64,000 nt of DNA from contig NZ_CP085636.1 of assembly GCF_027571385.1 (NCBI RefSeq), positions 5,504,501 to 5,568,500 of the forward strand. The letters are read 5' to 3'. The translations under genes and the position numbers were made by a program. The first letter of the stretch is position 1, and every line of letters starts with the position of its first letter. The notes under the pieces are model-generated. The model saw nothing but the letters and a program-made list of their open reading frames with translations. It ran no database searches and was not told where the DNA came from. The stretch comes from Shewanella sp. MTB7. Lineage in GTDB: Bacteria > Pseudomonadota > Gammaproteobacteria > Enterobacterales > Shewanellaceae. Of the stretch, positions 53,156-63,550 are shown piece by piece.

Positions 53156-54742
53156 TTATTTCCCGCGATTGTCCAGTAATAGTTGACCGGAACGTGTGTC
53201 TAGATACTCCCCATGTGCCACTTTTCGCCTGCCGTTCACCCATAGATCACGTAAACCAGTTGCATAAACTTCTGGCAGTTCTATCGTCGAGTGGTCACAG
53301 AAATTAGCATCAAATAAACTGATGTCGGCATAGTAGCCTGGCGCTAACTTACCCCGTTTGTGGAGCGAAAAAGTCTCTGCGCTCAAGGCCGTCATTTTAT
53401 AAATAGCCTTCTCAAGTGGCAGTAACTGACGCTGGGTGACAAATTGGTGAATAATCCGCGGAAATGAACCACAAACTCTAGGATGGAGTCGGCCTCCGAA
53501 TATCGTATCGGTACCCACCATGCCCCGCGGATGCTGAAAAATCCGCTCTACCAGTTCCTCATCCATGAAATAATCAATCATACGTACGTTACCACGTTCA
53601 CTGACAAGAAGATCAAGCACAAAATCAACTGGGTGCCGATCAGTTTTTAGGGCACACTCGGCTATAGAGCAGCCCAACCACTGCTGAGCCGCTAGACTTT
53701 CGACTTCACAAATTAGAATATTCTCCCAGCCCAATAAAGCGGGCAGATTATCCCAGGGCTCACCAGTCTGAGGTAAAATCCGTTCAGCAAACCAATCTCG
53801 AATCTGTCGCCGGATATCCGACGCTTTCAATGCGATCATCAGATCATCCGGTGCATATGTGCGAATGAGGCTCGGAGGTAAAATAGCAAGAAGTGTGGTA
53901 CTGCCATAATGATAGGGGTACTGATCAAACGTGAGTTCATGGCGATCAATCAACGCCAGTAACGAGGTTAATTTTGATGCATTGCGGCGGCCGATCAGCT
54001 TTAGGTGAGAAATGTGTAGCTGGCATCCAGCCTGTTGCGACAAAATGATCGTCTCCTGTAAAGCCTCGAGAATCTCATCACTTTCACTGCGCATATGCAC
54101 AACCAATGGCTTATGGTGTACGGCGGCAACCTGGGCTAACGTTGCCAGCTCATGCCGATCACTAAATAACGCTGGGTGATAGATCAAGCCTAAACTGATG
54201 CCACGAGCACCAGCAATCAAGGCTTCATCAGCTAGACTAGCCAGCCTACGGCGCTGATTTTTATCCATCGCCAAACTACTGTTGCCACAGATCTGATAAC
54301 GCAATAAACCATGGGGAACGAAAGAGGAGAGATTGACCTCCAGCCCACGTTGCTTAAGGGCTGAACCATAACTCGTAAAACTATCCCAGTTCCAATCAAT
54401 ATCAGGGTTACCAATGATCAGCCGCTCCCTGACCTCCCCCTGAAGTGCCTTCGGCAGTGGAGCCACACCAAGGCCGCAGAGACCGACAAGTTCTGTAGTG
54501 ATACCTTGCAGTACTTTAGGCTTAAAACCCTGTGGTAAAAAAGTCGCTAGATCGCCATGGCTATGGACATCAATAAACCCCGGAGTAACATATGCGCCAT
54601 CCGCGTCAATCACGTTATCAGCAGCGGTTGTAATGAGCGGTGCAACAGCAGTAATCATCTGGTTATCAATGAGGAGATCACCTTTAAACGCTGCCCCACC
54701 ACTTCCATCGATTACGGTGGCATTTCTGATCAACTGACGCAC
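53156..54742 (-). CDS. N-acyl-D-amino-acid deacylase family amidohydrolase
   Basis: A 528-residue amidohydrolase, probably removing the acyl group from N-acyl-D-amino acids. Zinc-site segments are visible: HSHGDLATF with the first two histidines, the cysteine in LVGLCGLGVAPLP that bridges metal in D-aminoacylases, VHMRSESD and HISHLKLIG. The C-terminal GKLAPGYYADISLFD strand is typical of the superfamily. It is cytoplasmic, without signal peptide. The divergent LysR and the D-amino-acid enzymes beyond it suggest one pathway. Confidence 0.88.
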   Translation of the reverse strand: MRQLIRNATVIDGSGGAAFKGDLLIDNQMITAVAPLITTAADNVIDADGAYVTPGFIDVHSHGDLATFLPQGFKPKVLQGITTELVGLCGLGVAPLPKALQGEVRERLIIGNPDIDWNWDSFTSYGSALKQRGLEVNLSSFVPHGLLRYQICGNSSLAMDKNQRRRLASLADEALIAGARGISLGLIYHPALFSDRHELATLAQVAAVHHKPLVVHMRSESDEILEALQETIILSQQAGCQLHISHLKLIGRRNASKLTSLLALIDRHELTFDQYPYHYGSTTLLAILPPSLIRTYAPDDLMIALKASDIRRQIRDWFAERILPQTGEPWDNLPALLGWENILICEVESLAAQQWLGCSIAECALKTDRHPVDFVLDLLVSERGNVRMIDYFMDEELVERIFQHPRGMVGTDTIFGGRLHPRVCGSFPRIIHQFVTQRQLLPLEKAIYKMTALSAETFSLHKRGKLAPGYYADISLFDANFCDHSTIELPEVYATGLRDLWVNGRRKVAHGEYLDTRSGQLLLDNRGK

Positions 54743-54854
54743 GATTTCACTCCATATCTATGCTTAGCCAGCACCAGCATAAAACAATGCTTATGCCATA
54801 AATGAGATCAGAGTAATACTTTAAAAATATTGAAATAAGAATAGAAACGTAGGC

Positions 54855-55763
54855 TTACTCCCAAGGCTTAGTATGTAATCGTTCTTTCAATAGCTGAATA
54901 AAACCTGAAATACGCGCCGAACGCTCTTTTTCTGGGCTACTTAATAACGCCACAATGTTGGCGTTAGGTAGTGAGTAACTTGGCAATATGCGCACCAACT
55001 CACCACTACTGAGCTGAGGTTGTACATCCCACTCAGAACGCATAATGATTCCTAACCCTGCAATAGCCCAATCTTTAATCACTCGGCCCTCATTACTTGC
55101 CAGTGTTGGCGTGATCCTAATCATCTCTTGTTTGCCATTGTCAAGATGAGTAAAAGGCCACAAAGTGACATCTTCGTTATTTTCTCTTAACGCGATACAT
55201 GGAAGTTTCAATAGATCTTGAGGGACTTTAGGCGTGCCCATCTGCAATAAATATCCAGGAGAGGCACAAATAAATCGTTGATTAGTTGCCAAAGTGATCA
55301 TTTTTAATGAGGAGTCATTGAGCGCACCGATATAGATGATGATGTCCCACTTATGATGGCTAGACCAATTAGGGTTATCAGATAACTCAAGTTCAATATC
55401 CAGTTGAGGGTGTTTAACTTTGTATTCACCAAGTAAAGGTGCGACATAGTCATTACCAAAACCAAGCGGGGCTAACACTCTTAGCTTGCCGCACACATGC
55501 TCCTTTAACTCATCTAACTGCTCCTGTAACTCATCTAACCCTCGTAAAATAGGTAGGCCTTTATCCAGTAGAAGCTGCCCCTCTTCGGTTAGGCTAACAA
55601 TTCTAGAGGGGCGCTGGATTACTTTAATAGACAGTTTTTTTTCAATATGCTGCAATCTAAGCGTCACCGAAGGTGGGGTGATATTTAACGCCCTTGCCGC
55701 TTCAGCTAGGGTTCTATGGCTTGCAATTGTGGTGATAAATCTTAGATCTTCAGTGGTGATCAT
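54855..55763 (-). CDS. LysR-family transcriptional regulator
   Basis: A 302-residue regulator with an N-terminal winged helix (SHRTLAEAARALNITPPSVT) and a periplasmic-binding-like effector domain from about residue 90. It lies between the deacylase gene (same strand) and the rightward PLP and reductase genes, with a 127-base divergent promoter region, the classic place for a LysR site. It probably controls these genes in response to an amino-acid-like effector. Confidence 0.93.
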   Translation of the reverse strand: MITTEDLRFITTIASHRTLAEAARALNITPPSVTLRLQHIEKKLSIKVIQRPSRIVSLTEEGQLLLDKGLPILRGLDELQEQLDELKEHVCGKLRVLAPLGFGNDYVAPLLGEYKVKHPQLDIELELSDNPNWSSHHKWDIIIYIGALNDSSLKMITLATNQRFICASPGYLLQMGTPKVPQDLLKLPCIALRENNEDVTLWPFTHLDNGKQEMIRITPTLASNEGRVIKDWAIAGLGIIMRSEWDVQPQLSSGELVRILPSYSLPNANIVALLSSPEKERSARISGFIQLLKERLHTKPWE

Positions 55764-55896
55764 TTAGTTCAAACCTAATCTATACCTTAATAAGTATTAA
55801 TGTAAAACAAAACAAACTTCTTGGATACTGTTAAGCAATTCGATGGTTTGATGCCGCTCAAGTGCATCAATTATTTGCAACCTCAGGAAAATGATC

Positions 55897-57063
55897 ATGT
55901 TACCCAGTAAAAGCTCAAATCCACACTTGTTAAGCCTATATCAGGCTCTCGATACGCCTTTCTTGTTGGTGGATAAACAAACAATGCTTAACAACTTAGC
56001 TAAGTTACGCAATAAAATTGAAGGTTTAGGGGCAGAATTAAGACCTCACTTTAAAACCGTAAGAGCCCTCGAAGCTGTGGGTCATCTGCTACCACAAAAA
56101 ACATCTGCAATTACGGTATCAACGGTAAAAGAAGCCGAGGTGCTAGTCAGTCAGGGCTATAGCAATATCGTTTATGCAGTAGGTATTTCAGAGGGTAAAT
56201 TACCGAGAATTGCTCAGCTTATATCCAAAGGGGCTGAGGTAAGAGTATTACTCGACACCATAGAGCAAGCTGAGTTTATTAATCGATATTGTGAGCAACA
56301 TAGCTGTGTCATTCCCGCACTCATAGAAGTTGACTGTGACGGACATAGAGGCGGTATTCATCCTGATGATCCTCAGTTAATAGATATCGCTAGACGATTG
56401 CATCAAGGCGCAGCAAGTTTTCACGGTGTATTAGCCCATGCAGGCGAGTCCTACCTTTGTTTCGAGCCAAAAACATTAGCAGAAGCTGCCAGTAACGAAG
56501 CCAAAATGACACTTAACGCGACTAACAAGCTTCGCGCAGCAGCGATCCCTTGCGACATCGTGAGCATAGGCTCGACGCCGACCGCCCATAGTTATCAAGA
56601 CTTAGCGGGGATCACCGAAGTTAGGGCGGGGGTTTATGGTTTCTTCGATCTCGTCATGGCTGGGATCGGGGTCTGCAAGCTTGAGGATATTGCGGTTAGC
56701 GTGGTGACCACGGTTATTGGCAATAACAAAGAAAAAGGTTGGTTGTTTATTGATGCGGGATGGATGGCACTGTCAGCTGATCGCGGCACAGCAGATCAAC
56801 CTAAAGACTGTGGTTTCGGTTTGGTTTGCGAAGCTAATGGGGCCTTGCTCGATGGCTTGCAGGTCATCTCGGTTAATCAGGAGCACGGCATCATAGCCGC
56901 TGTGGGTAATGATGCGATCAACCTTGAAGAGTTCCCAGTTGGCTGCCGATTACATATTTTACCAAATCATGCCTGCGCCACAGCATCTATGCATCAGCAC
57001 TACCATGTGTTTGATACGCAGGATGAAACCTATGAGATTTGGAACCGAATTCAGGGCTGGTAA
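55897..57063 (+). CDS. Zinc/PLP enzyme of the D-threonine aldolase / D-serine dehydratase family
   Basis: A 388-residue cytoplasmic fold-type III PLP enzyme. The PLP lysine is in RPHFKTVRA (Lys53). A C-terminal PNHACAT motif supplies the His and Cys zinc ligands of DSD1-like D-serine dehydratases. Possible reactions are D-threonine cleavage to glycine and acetaldehyde, or dehydration of D-serine or D-3-hydroxyaspartate. Sequence does not decide between them. ATG at 55897 has AGGA eight bases upstream. It ends one base before the next gene begins, so they are coupled. Confidence 0.88.
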   Translation: MLPSKSSNPHLLSLYQALDTPFLLVDKQTMLNNLAKLRNKIEGLGAELRPHFKTVRALEAVGHLLPQKTSAITVSTVKEAEVLVSQGYSNIVYAVGISEGKLPRIAQLISKGAEVRVLLDTIEQAEFINRYCEQHSCVIPALIEVDCDGHRGGIHPDDPQLIDIARRLHQGAASFHGVLAHAGESYLCFEPKTLAEAASNEAKMTLNATNKLRAAAIPCDIVSIGSTPTAHSYQDLAGITEVRAGVYGFFDLVMAGIGVCKLEDIAVSVVTTVIGNNKEKGWLFIDAGWMALSADRGTADQPKDCGFGLVCEANGALLDGLQVISVNQEHGIIAAVGNDAINLEEFPVGCRLHILPNHACATASMHQHYHVFDTQDETYEIWNRIQGW

Positions 57064-57064
57064 A

Positions 57065-57982
57065 ATGATATATTTAAACGAAGCGCAAACCGCAAAACTC
57101 ATTACCCATCAACTGGCTTACACGGCAGTAAAAGATGCTTTTATTGCGGCCATAACAGATGAAGCGACACTGTTCCCCGTGGTCAATGCATCGGGCCCAC
57201 AAGCGGATTCGATGTTTTCATTAAAATCAGCGTCCACAGCGACATTAGTTGGCTGGAAAACCGGTAGCTATTGGCCGGGAAATCAGACCAAAAATATGCC
57301 ATGCCATGGTACCAATGTGTTCCTGTTAAGCCCAGAAACTGGCGAGCTCGTTGCTGTCGTTGCTGCAACACAAGTTAATGCCTACCGCACTGCAGCTGCA
57401 GACGCCATTGCAGTCGATTATCTAGCGAGAAAAAATGCCTCAGTATTGACCGTGTTTGGCAACGGACACCAAGCAGAATATGAGGTGTTAGCCATCGCAG
57501 AGGTGCGTGACATCACTAAGGTGATTGTGGTTGGCCGAGATGAAAAACGTTGTGCAGACTTCATTAAGCGCCTCAAAGATAAAGGCTTACAAGCCGATGT
57601 AGAAGTGAGAAACGCACAGTATGGCTGCGAAAATGCAGATATTATCGTGACAGCAACAACAGCCACGGCACCATTATTTCAGGCTCATTGGGTCAAACCA
57701 GGTAGCCACATATCTGCGATGGGAGCAGACAAAGTCGGCAAGCAGGAGTTACCTGTTGAGTTGTATCCAGACGCAAGTTTATTTTGTGACTATCAAGCAC
57801 AATCCCTTGTTATCGGTGAATTTCAGCATGCTAATGATGCGCCAGTAACTGAGATAGGTAATGTCCTCATAGGCATGTCGACTGGGCGAGTTGGCAGTGA
57901 AGAGATCACTGTTTTTGATAGTTCAGGCATTGCGATTCAAGATCTGTTTGTTGCCGCTAAACTGCTTGAGCTGAGTAAATAA
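57065..57982 (+). CDS. Ornithine cyclodeaminase / mu-crystallin family protein
   Basis: A 305-residue NAD(P)-binding enzyme. The Rossmann motif is FGNGHQAEYEVLAIAEV; MIYLNEAQTAKL at the start and NAYRTAAADAIAV are family segments. Members include ornithine cyclodeaminase, imine reductases and iminosuccinate reductase. Beside a hydroxy-amino-acid enzyme, an imine reductase role as in BhcC/BhcD of the beta-hydroxyaspartate cycle is conceivable, but the other cycle enzymes are absent here. The start is at 57065; the longer frame overlaps the previous gene. Confidence 0.88.
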   Translation: MIYLNEAQTAKLITHQLAYTAVKDAFIAAITDEATLFPVVNASGPQADSMFSLKSASTATLVGWKTGSYWPGNQTKNMPCHGTNVFLLSPETGELVAVVAATQVNAYRTAAADAIAVDYLARKNASVLTVFGNGHQAEYEVLAIAEVRDITKVIVVGRDEKRCADFIKRLKDKGLQADVEVRNAQYGCENADIIVTATTATAPLFQAHWVKPGSHISAMGADKVGKQELPVELYPDASLFCDYQAQSLVIGEFQHANDAPVTEIGNVLIGMSTGRVGSEEITVFDSSGIAIQDLFVAAKLLELSK

Positions 57983-58048
57983 AAGACAAAACATATCTTT
58001 TTTGAAATTAGTATAGAAATGCTAATGTCGAGTTAACATAATCATATA

Positions 58049-58089
58049 GGGTCAAGATGGTGGCTAGCTTAGTTACTTATTCTTGACCC
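58049..58089. other. Inverted repeat upstream of the globin gene
   Basis: Perfect 9-bp arms gggtcaaga (58049-58057) and tcttgaccc (58081-58089) with a 23-nt centre. It lies 67 bases after one gene and 117 before the globin. It could be an operator or a message-end hairpin; no T run follows. Confidence 0.45.
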
Positions 58090-58205
58090 GCATATTCCGA
58101 ACACTTCTCTGCCTCCCCTTTATATACCTGTTTGACTCTATTTGTTTATCTTCTATTCTCGGTAGATAATGATTTCAAAACTATTTCAATTAAAAAGGTT
58201 TCACA

Positions 58206-58562
58206 ATGATTGAGTCTCTGTTTGATAAATATGGGGGATTTGACACATTTGCCCTCGTTGTGAGTAGTTTCTATCAAAAAGTGTTAGATAGCGATGAGCT
58301 GGAACATTATTTTAGAAACGTCAATATGGACAGTTTGATGGCTCACCAAACAAATTTTATAGCCAAAGCCTTAGGTGGCCCAGATGCTTATGAAGGACGC
58401 GATCTTCGCCAAGCTCATATCAATTTTGATATTACTTTATCTCACTTTCAGGAGATTGCTGAGTTGCTCGAAGAGTCACTTGAGGAAGCGGGCGTTGAAG
58501 GGCAGGATATCGAGTCAATTATAAAGATAGTAAGAAGTTTACGAGATCAAATTGTAACCTAA
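58206..58562 (+). CDS. Truncated haemoglobin, group I type
   Basis: A 118-residue 2-over-2 globin. MIESLFDKYGGFDTFALVV begins helices A and B, LGGPDAYEGRDL is the E-F region with its glycine pair, and the histidine in RQAHINFD is the expected proximal haem ligand. Such globins bind O2 or NO. It starts the transcript of a hybrid histidine kinase gene 34 bases downstream, which suggests gas-dependent signalling rather than storage. Confidence 0.92.
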   Translation: MIESLFDKYGGFDTFALVVSSFYQKVLDSDELEHYFRNVNMDSLMAHQTNFIAKALGGPDAYEGRDLRQAHINFDITLSHFQEIAELLEESLEEAGVEGQDIESIIKIVRSLRDQIVT

Positions 58563-58596
58563 CCATAAGAAAATGCACTAAATTTAGGATGAATAT

Positions 58597-60150
58597 ATGC
58601 AGCCAGTAACTTTTGAGCTATTTGACCTAATGGATTATGGTGTTGGCTTATGTTCTGCTGTTTCCTTAGAAGTTTTAGAGGCAAACTCAGCTTTGATTGC
58701 ATGGTTAAGTTTAGGACCAAATAAGAACTATTTAAGTGACCACATTAACGCTGAGAACCTAGCTCGTATCAAACGTTCAATTGAAAAAAAGCGAAAGTAT
58801 CGTTTCTGTCAAACCTATTTGATTCACTCCCGTGAAGATACAATAGAATTTATTTGCAGTACCATCTCTTTGTCAAATAACCAAGAGTTCTTGCTCATCC
58901 AAGCTTCTGTGAATAACTCCGATAAACACTTGAAGGCGCTAGCTAAGAATCATGCCGTTTTATTAGAGAAAAATAATCAATTACTCTTAAAGGAGAAGTT
59001 AAAAGCTGAAGAAGCAAATAATGCTAAAGATAAGTTTCTTGCAGCAATGAGTCATGAGTTAAGAACCCCGCTGAACGGTATATTAGGTATGGTGCAGCAA
59101 CTAGAAAAATCAAACTTAACCCTTTCCCAAAATCATTATCTGAATACGATTAACAGTTCGGGTCAGCAATTATTGGCCGTGATTAATCAGGTGTTAGATT
59201 ATTCCAAAATAGATTCGTCGGAAGTCATTTTGCATCCCGTGGTAAGCGATATTTCATCGATCATGACGCAAGTATCACAAATTTGTGGTGAAAAGCTTTT
59301 ATCTGATCGTAATGTCAATTTTCATACCCAAATAAGTCCCGATATACCTTTAGTCATTGTCGATGACATTAGGTTAAAGCAAATTTTAATCAATTTAGTT
59401 AGCAACGCGCTGAAGTTCACTCACCAGGGAGAGGTTCATCTCATCTTGGAACTGAGCTCAACGAAAGCAAAATCCTGTGAATTAATATTTAAAGTGATCG
59501 ATACAGGTATCGGAATTTCAGATGAGAGAGTTGAACATATCTTTGAGCCGTTTATTCAACACTCATTTTCTACAACACGTGAATACGGCGGCACAGGCCT
59601 TGGTTTATCGATTTGTAAACAGTTAGTTGAAATAATGGGAGGAGCGATTAGTGTGACAAGTCAGCTCAATGTCGGCAGTCAATTTATGGTTAATCTATCT
59701 TTGAATATCAGCCATGATACTGAAATTAATCGAGAAGACAGTCTAACAGATAGAAGCAGTTATGATGTTTCTATCATCAAGGGAAAACGAATTCTGATCG
59801 TTGATGATATTGCAATAAATAGAGAGATAATCAAAATGCCTCTTGAAGAGTTTGATACTCAATTATACTTTGCTGAAGATGGGGTACAAGCGATAGAGAT
59901 GTTTAAGAAACATGATATTGATTTGGTTCTTATGGACTGCCTTATGCCCGTCATGGATGGGTTTGACGCGACAAAAGCAATACGTAAAATGGAAGCTATT
60001 GGTAACCGAGTGCCAATTTTTGCGGTGACGGCGAGTATTTCTGAAGAGTTAACTCTATCCTGTAAGCAGGCTGGCATGGATGAAGTGATGCTTAAACCTT
60101 TTGATTTTGAAGAATTAATTAAAAAAATCTCCTATAGTTTAATCAATTAA
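58597..60150 (+). CDS. Hybrid histidine kinase with receiver domain
   Basis: A cytoplasmic 517-residue protein without membrane segments. An N-terminal PAS-like region (about 1-115) is followed by a coiled coil (120-150), a HisKA domain with phosphorylatable His153 in MSHELRTPLNG, a HATPase domain (VSNALKFT and GTGLGLSI) and a C-terminal receiver domain with Asp447 in LMDCLMPVMDG. No output domain or HPt lies nearby, so it must act through a partner elsewhere. Being soluble and paired with a globin, it may read gas binding by that globin. Confidence 0.93.
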   Translation: MQPVTFELFDLMDYGVGLCSAVSLEVLEANSALIAWLSLGPNKNYLSDHINAENLARIKRSIEKKRKYRFCQTYLIHSREDTIEFICSTISLSNNQEFLLIQASVNNSDKHLKALAKNHAVLLEKNNQLLLKEKLKAEEANNAKDKFLAAMSHELRTPLNGILGMVQQLEKSNLTLSQNHYLNTINSSGQQLLAVINQVLDYSKIDSSEVILHPVVSDISSIMTQVSQICGEKLLSDRNVNFHTQISPDIPLVIVDDIRLKQILINLVSNALKFTHQGEVHLILELSSTKAKSCELIFKVIDTGIGISDERVEHIFEPFIQHSFSTTREYGGTGLGLSICKQLVEIMGGAISVTSQLNVGSQFMVNLSLNISHDTEINREDSLTDRSSYDVSIIKGKRILIVDDIAINREIIKMPLEEFDTQLYFAEDGVQAIEMFKKHDIDLVLMDCLMPVMDGFDATKAIRKMEAIGNRVPIFAVTASISEELTLSCKQAGMDEVMLKPFDFEELIKKISYSLIN

Positions 60151-60237
60151 ACATCTCGAAAAAACACCCGTTAACCTAGCCCAAGCCATTATTTAATAAT
60201 CAATAAGATAATGATATGGAATTAAGATGACCTTATA

Positions 60238-60275
60238 AAAAATCCCTACTTATCGCTAAGTAGGGATTTTTAATT
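60238..60275. terminator. Strong, probably bidirectional terminator
   Basis: Perfect 15-bp stem (aaaaatccctactta, 60238-60252, with 60257-60271), tetraloop and flanking A/T runs. It ends the kinase transcript and lies 42 bases beyond the end of the converging nucleotidase gene. Confidence 0.92.
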
Positions 60276-60316
60276 TAATCAGACTTTTAATCTAACTCGG
60301 TGTAAAGGCACTTAAA

Positions 60317-62467
60317 TTACTGGCCTTTAGCCACACAGTTGAACTCACCGCTGTAGTCAAAGTTAAAGTGGAACTTAGTAAAGCCTTCAGTACCTTCTTT
60401 GGTACCTGGCGCTTTTTCTGTAGAAAGACCTGTGATTCCATTGTCTGCACAACGGAAAGCTTCATCAAGTGTTGCTGATGTAAACCAAACGCTGTCTGTA
60501 GTTGGTGCTACAAGCTGGAACACTTCGGCATTAGGGAATGCCAATGTAGCATTGCCTTCATTCTCAGCTAGCACATCTTCTAGGTAGAATTGAACTAACT
60601 CACGGTTATTAAAGGCTGCTTCTTCTTTAACCAGCACAGCTTTATCAACACCAGGCATGCTCTTATTAGACGCACGGTAGTTGTTAGTGATGACATAAAT
60701 TTCAGCATCATCAGCAATTTCAACACCGTTATAGGTCAGGCTAGTTAGCTGTTCGTTGTCTGTAACCTCATGCTCAAAGCCATTAATGTTGATGTACTTT
60801 GATTTATTTTCAACGTTAACAGTGTACTTAAGCAGGCCTTCACCTGATTGGCTGAAACCACCAAAGAAGGCATCAAAGTTATAACCTGGGAATGACTCAT
60901 TGAGGAATCTTTCACCTTCAGCTAAAGGTAGGCTGTTGTATGCGTTTGAGTTAACCCACTCAATCCAGTTCTTCATATCTGAACCAGTCATCTTTAACAC
61001 TGCTGGCGTATTGTTATCAAATACATAGATATCAGCAACTGATGCGTTAGTTAACTCACCTTCTTGGATGTTGGTATAATCTTGCGCCCCATTACGGCCA
61101 GACTTGAATGGCGCAGAAACAGACAAGAAGATCGCATCTTCACCAGCAGAGGCAAATTCACCTGCGTCTTTCCACTTCATTAACTGATGCAGTTGTGCCT
61201 CGTTAACAACCTGAATAGATAAGTCTGGTACGACTTGTGGGAAGAAACTGTTCATGTTCACATCGATTGACGCGATTGATGTAGACATGTAATCAATCGT
61301 TCCTTGATGCTCATCAGCCACTAAATCTTCGATAATACGATTTGAACTATTAGGGATTAGTGAGCGTAGTTTTGATGTTGACTTAGTATGGTCAACGCTC
61401 CAGCTTTCGCCGTTATCTTTCGTTGTTAGAGTTAAGTCAATAACACCTAACTTAGCACCCCAGAAACCTGGCATAACAGCTGGAACACCATTAATTAATC
61501 CAAGCTTTGCATCTACACCTTCGATTTCACCGTATTCACCGGTTGTATTCGGGAATTCACGATGGTCATGACCAAACATGATTGCATCAATATCATCAAC
61601 GTAGGCTAGGTGCAGTGTTGCGTTTTCGGCAAACTCATTGTCATTGTCATTTAGGCCTGAATGAGGAATCGCAACAATAATATCAGCGCCTTCAGCTTTC
61701 ATTTTAGGAACATAATACTCAGCTGTTTTCTTGATGTCAGACACCATCACATTACATTCAAGTAGTGATGCATCCCAGCCCATAATATTTGGAGGAGTAA
61801 AGCCGATAACACCGACTTTAACTAGGTAAGACTCACCATTACTGCTCTTAAATTCACGATCTAAGATCACGTATGGCAGGTACTTATGTTCAGCATTGTC
61901 ATAAAACTCTTCAGTGATACGAACTTCACACTCTTCTGCAGCATTGCTTACTTTCTCTAGTGACTTGTCAACTTTCCATACGTTGGCACTCACATAAGGG
62001 AAGTTTGAACCTTTAAGTGACTCATCAAGGAACTCAAGACCGTAGTTAAACTCATGGTTACCCAAGTTAGCGGCATCGTATTGCAATTCGTTCATTGCTT
62101 TATAAACAGGGTGGGTATTTTCTTTAACGTGCTCAGTACCCAGCGAAGCCATATAGTCGCCCATTGGGCTACCTTGGATTAAGTCGCCATTATCAAACAA
62201 CATGCTATTTGCAACTTCTTCGCGTGCAGCTTCGATAACCAAAGAGGTACGTGCTAAACCCCATTCAGGCAGTTTAGTTTCGTTGGCTTCTTTGCTGACA
62301 AAGTAATTGTATGGCATTACGTTGGTGTGGATGTCTGTTGTTTCCATCAAACGAACAGTGATGGTGTTGTCGCTAACATTATCATTATCATTTGATGAGC
62401 TGTTACAACCCACTAGTGCCGCAGCAATGCTTGAAACAAGCAGAAGCTTTTTAGTACTTAATTTCAT
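60317..62467 (-). CDS. 5'-nucleotidase / CpdB-family lipoprotein
   Basis: A 716-residue periplasmic nucleotide hydrolase. A lipobox (AALVGC) follows a short signal and a low-complexity Ser/Asn/Asp linker. The metallophosphoesterase domain (about 35-340) has its metal motifs in order: TTDIHTN, DNGDLIQGSP, NLGNHEFNYG, HSGLND and GHDHREFP. The second half is the 5'-nucleotidase C-terminal substrate domain. It resembles 2',3'-cyclic nucleotide 2'-phosphodiesterase/3'-nucleotidase CpdB and probably scavenges nucleotides for phosphate or bases. ATG at 62467 has GGAG upstream; the frame runs 17 codons further. Confidence 0.92.
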   Translation of the reverse strand: MKLSTKKLLLVSSIAAALVGCNSSSNDNDNVSDNTITVRLMETTDIHTNVMPYNYFVSKEANETKLPEWGLARTSLVIEAAREEVANSMLFDNGDLIQGSPMGDYMASLGTEHVKENTHPVYKAMNELQYDAANLGNHEFNYGLEFLDESLKGSNFPYVSANVWKVDKSLEKVSNAAEECEVRITEEFYDNAEHKYLPYVILDREFKSSNGESYLVKVGVIGFTPPNIMGWDASLLECNVMVSDIKKTAEYYVPKMKAEGADIIVAIPHSGLNDNDNEFAENATLHLAYVDDIDAIMFGHDHREFPNTTGEYGEIEGVDAKLGLINGVPAVMPGFWGAKLGVIDLTLTTKDNGESWSVDHTKSTSKLRSLIPNSSNRIIEDLVADEHQGTIDYMSTSIASIDVNMNSFFPQVVPDLSIQVVNEAQLHQLMKWKDAGEFASAGEDAIFLSVSAPFKSGRNGAQDYTNIQEGELTNASVADIYVFDNNTPAVLKMTGSDMKNWIEWVNSNAYNSLPLAEGERFLNESFPGYNFDAFFGGFSQSGEGLLKYTVNVENKSKYININGFEHEVTDNEQLTSLTYNGVEIADDAEIYVITNNYRASNKSMPGVDKAVLVKEEAAFNNRELVQFYLEDVLAENEGNATLAFPNAEVFQLVAPTTDSVWFTSATLDEAFRCADNGITGLSTEKAPGTKEGTEGFTKFHFNFDYSGEFNCVAKGQ

Positions 62468-63550
62468 CTTTACTCCAAAAACCATTTTATTATTTTTAAT
62501 TAAAATCATTACCACCACTTAAGAACTCGATAGTGTATTCTCAAATGAAGTAGGAAATATCGACCAATCATGTTCAATATCAATAAATTCGGAGTAAAAT
62601 TAAATAAAAAAGACAAGTAAGTAAAGTGAACAATATATGTCTTACAACAAGCGTTAACAATTTAAATTAATAAGTAATTAACTGTGCAAACAAATTAAGT
62701 AATAAAATTAAAAATGTACATAATAGAAAGGCATAACAAACAATAAAGAACCTCATCTAGGCATATACACAATCTCAAAGCCAAGTACAACTACACAACC
62801 AAGCTCCACCCAATTACACACAAAGAAAACCTTTAACGCTTTTCAATTACAATGATTGCATTAATATTCGTGAATTAATGCCACATAAATATACATTCAA
62901 CATCGCAACATCGTCCATAAAATAGAACGCTCAAACCAAATAACAATTTAAACCAATAAGAAACAACAAGCTAACTCACTACACTATAAAAAATCATTAT
63001 AGAAAGATGTGATTAAGTCATATTTATATCTTTAGTAAGCATGCCTAGATCACTCATTTGCTGAATTAGTAAGTAATTATCTATCCTGTTGATATTTAAT
63101 GATCAAAACAGATCAACTCTGACTAGAGACTAAAATTTAGTGATGTTTTTTATCGCAAAAATATTTTCAATAAATATAATGTTTAACACTGAAAACCATC
63201 AATATCAACAACGCAACGAGAGCGCTTAAGCAACAAATGAAACACCATGCGAACAATATAGATACGTAATAGCAACCTAGCTAAATAACTCTGCCAGCAA
63301 GGTTACCAAGAAAAACATAACTAAAACTCCCGCCATTATTTCTGTGAAGCCCAGCCCCTTTTTTTCAAAATAGAAGTGCACGTAATTAACTATGTCGGTC
63401 TATATTGGTTTGTCAGACTCTGCCTCTAATTATCTGGGTGGCTATGATTATCTATAAAATCTGCATCCAGAATTACCTGTGGCTTTGTTAATCATTAATC
63501 GCTATGTTACTTTTCAGTATCATCAAGATATTAAAATTGAATTTGCTACT
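62468..63550. other. Long AT-rich gap, no gene seen
   Basis: About 1.1 kb between divergent genes with no open frame of convincing size on either strand and no hairpin or RNA gene I recognise. It presumably holds the promoters of both flanking genes. Confidence 0.5.
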
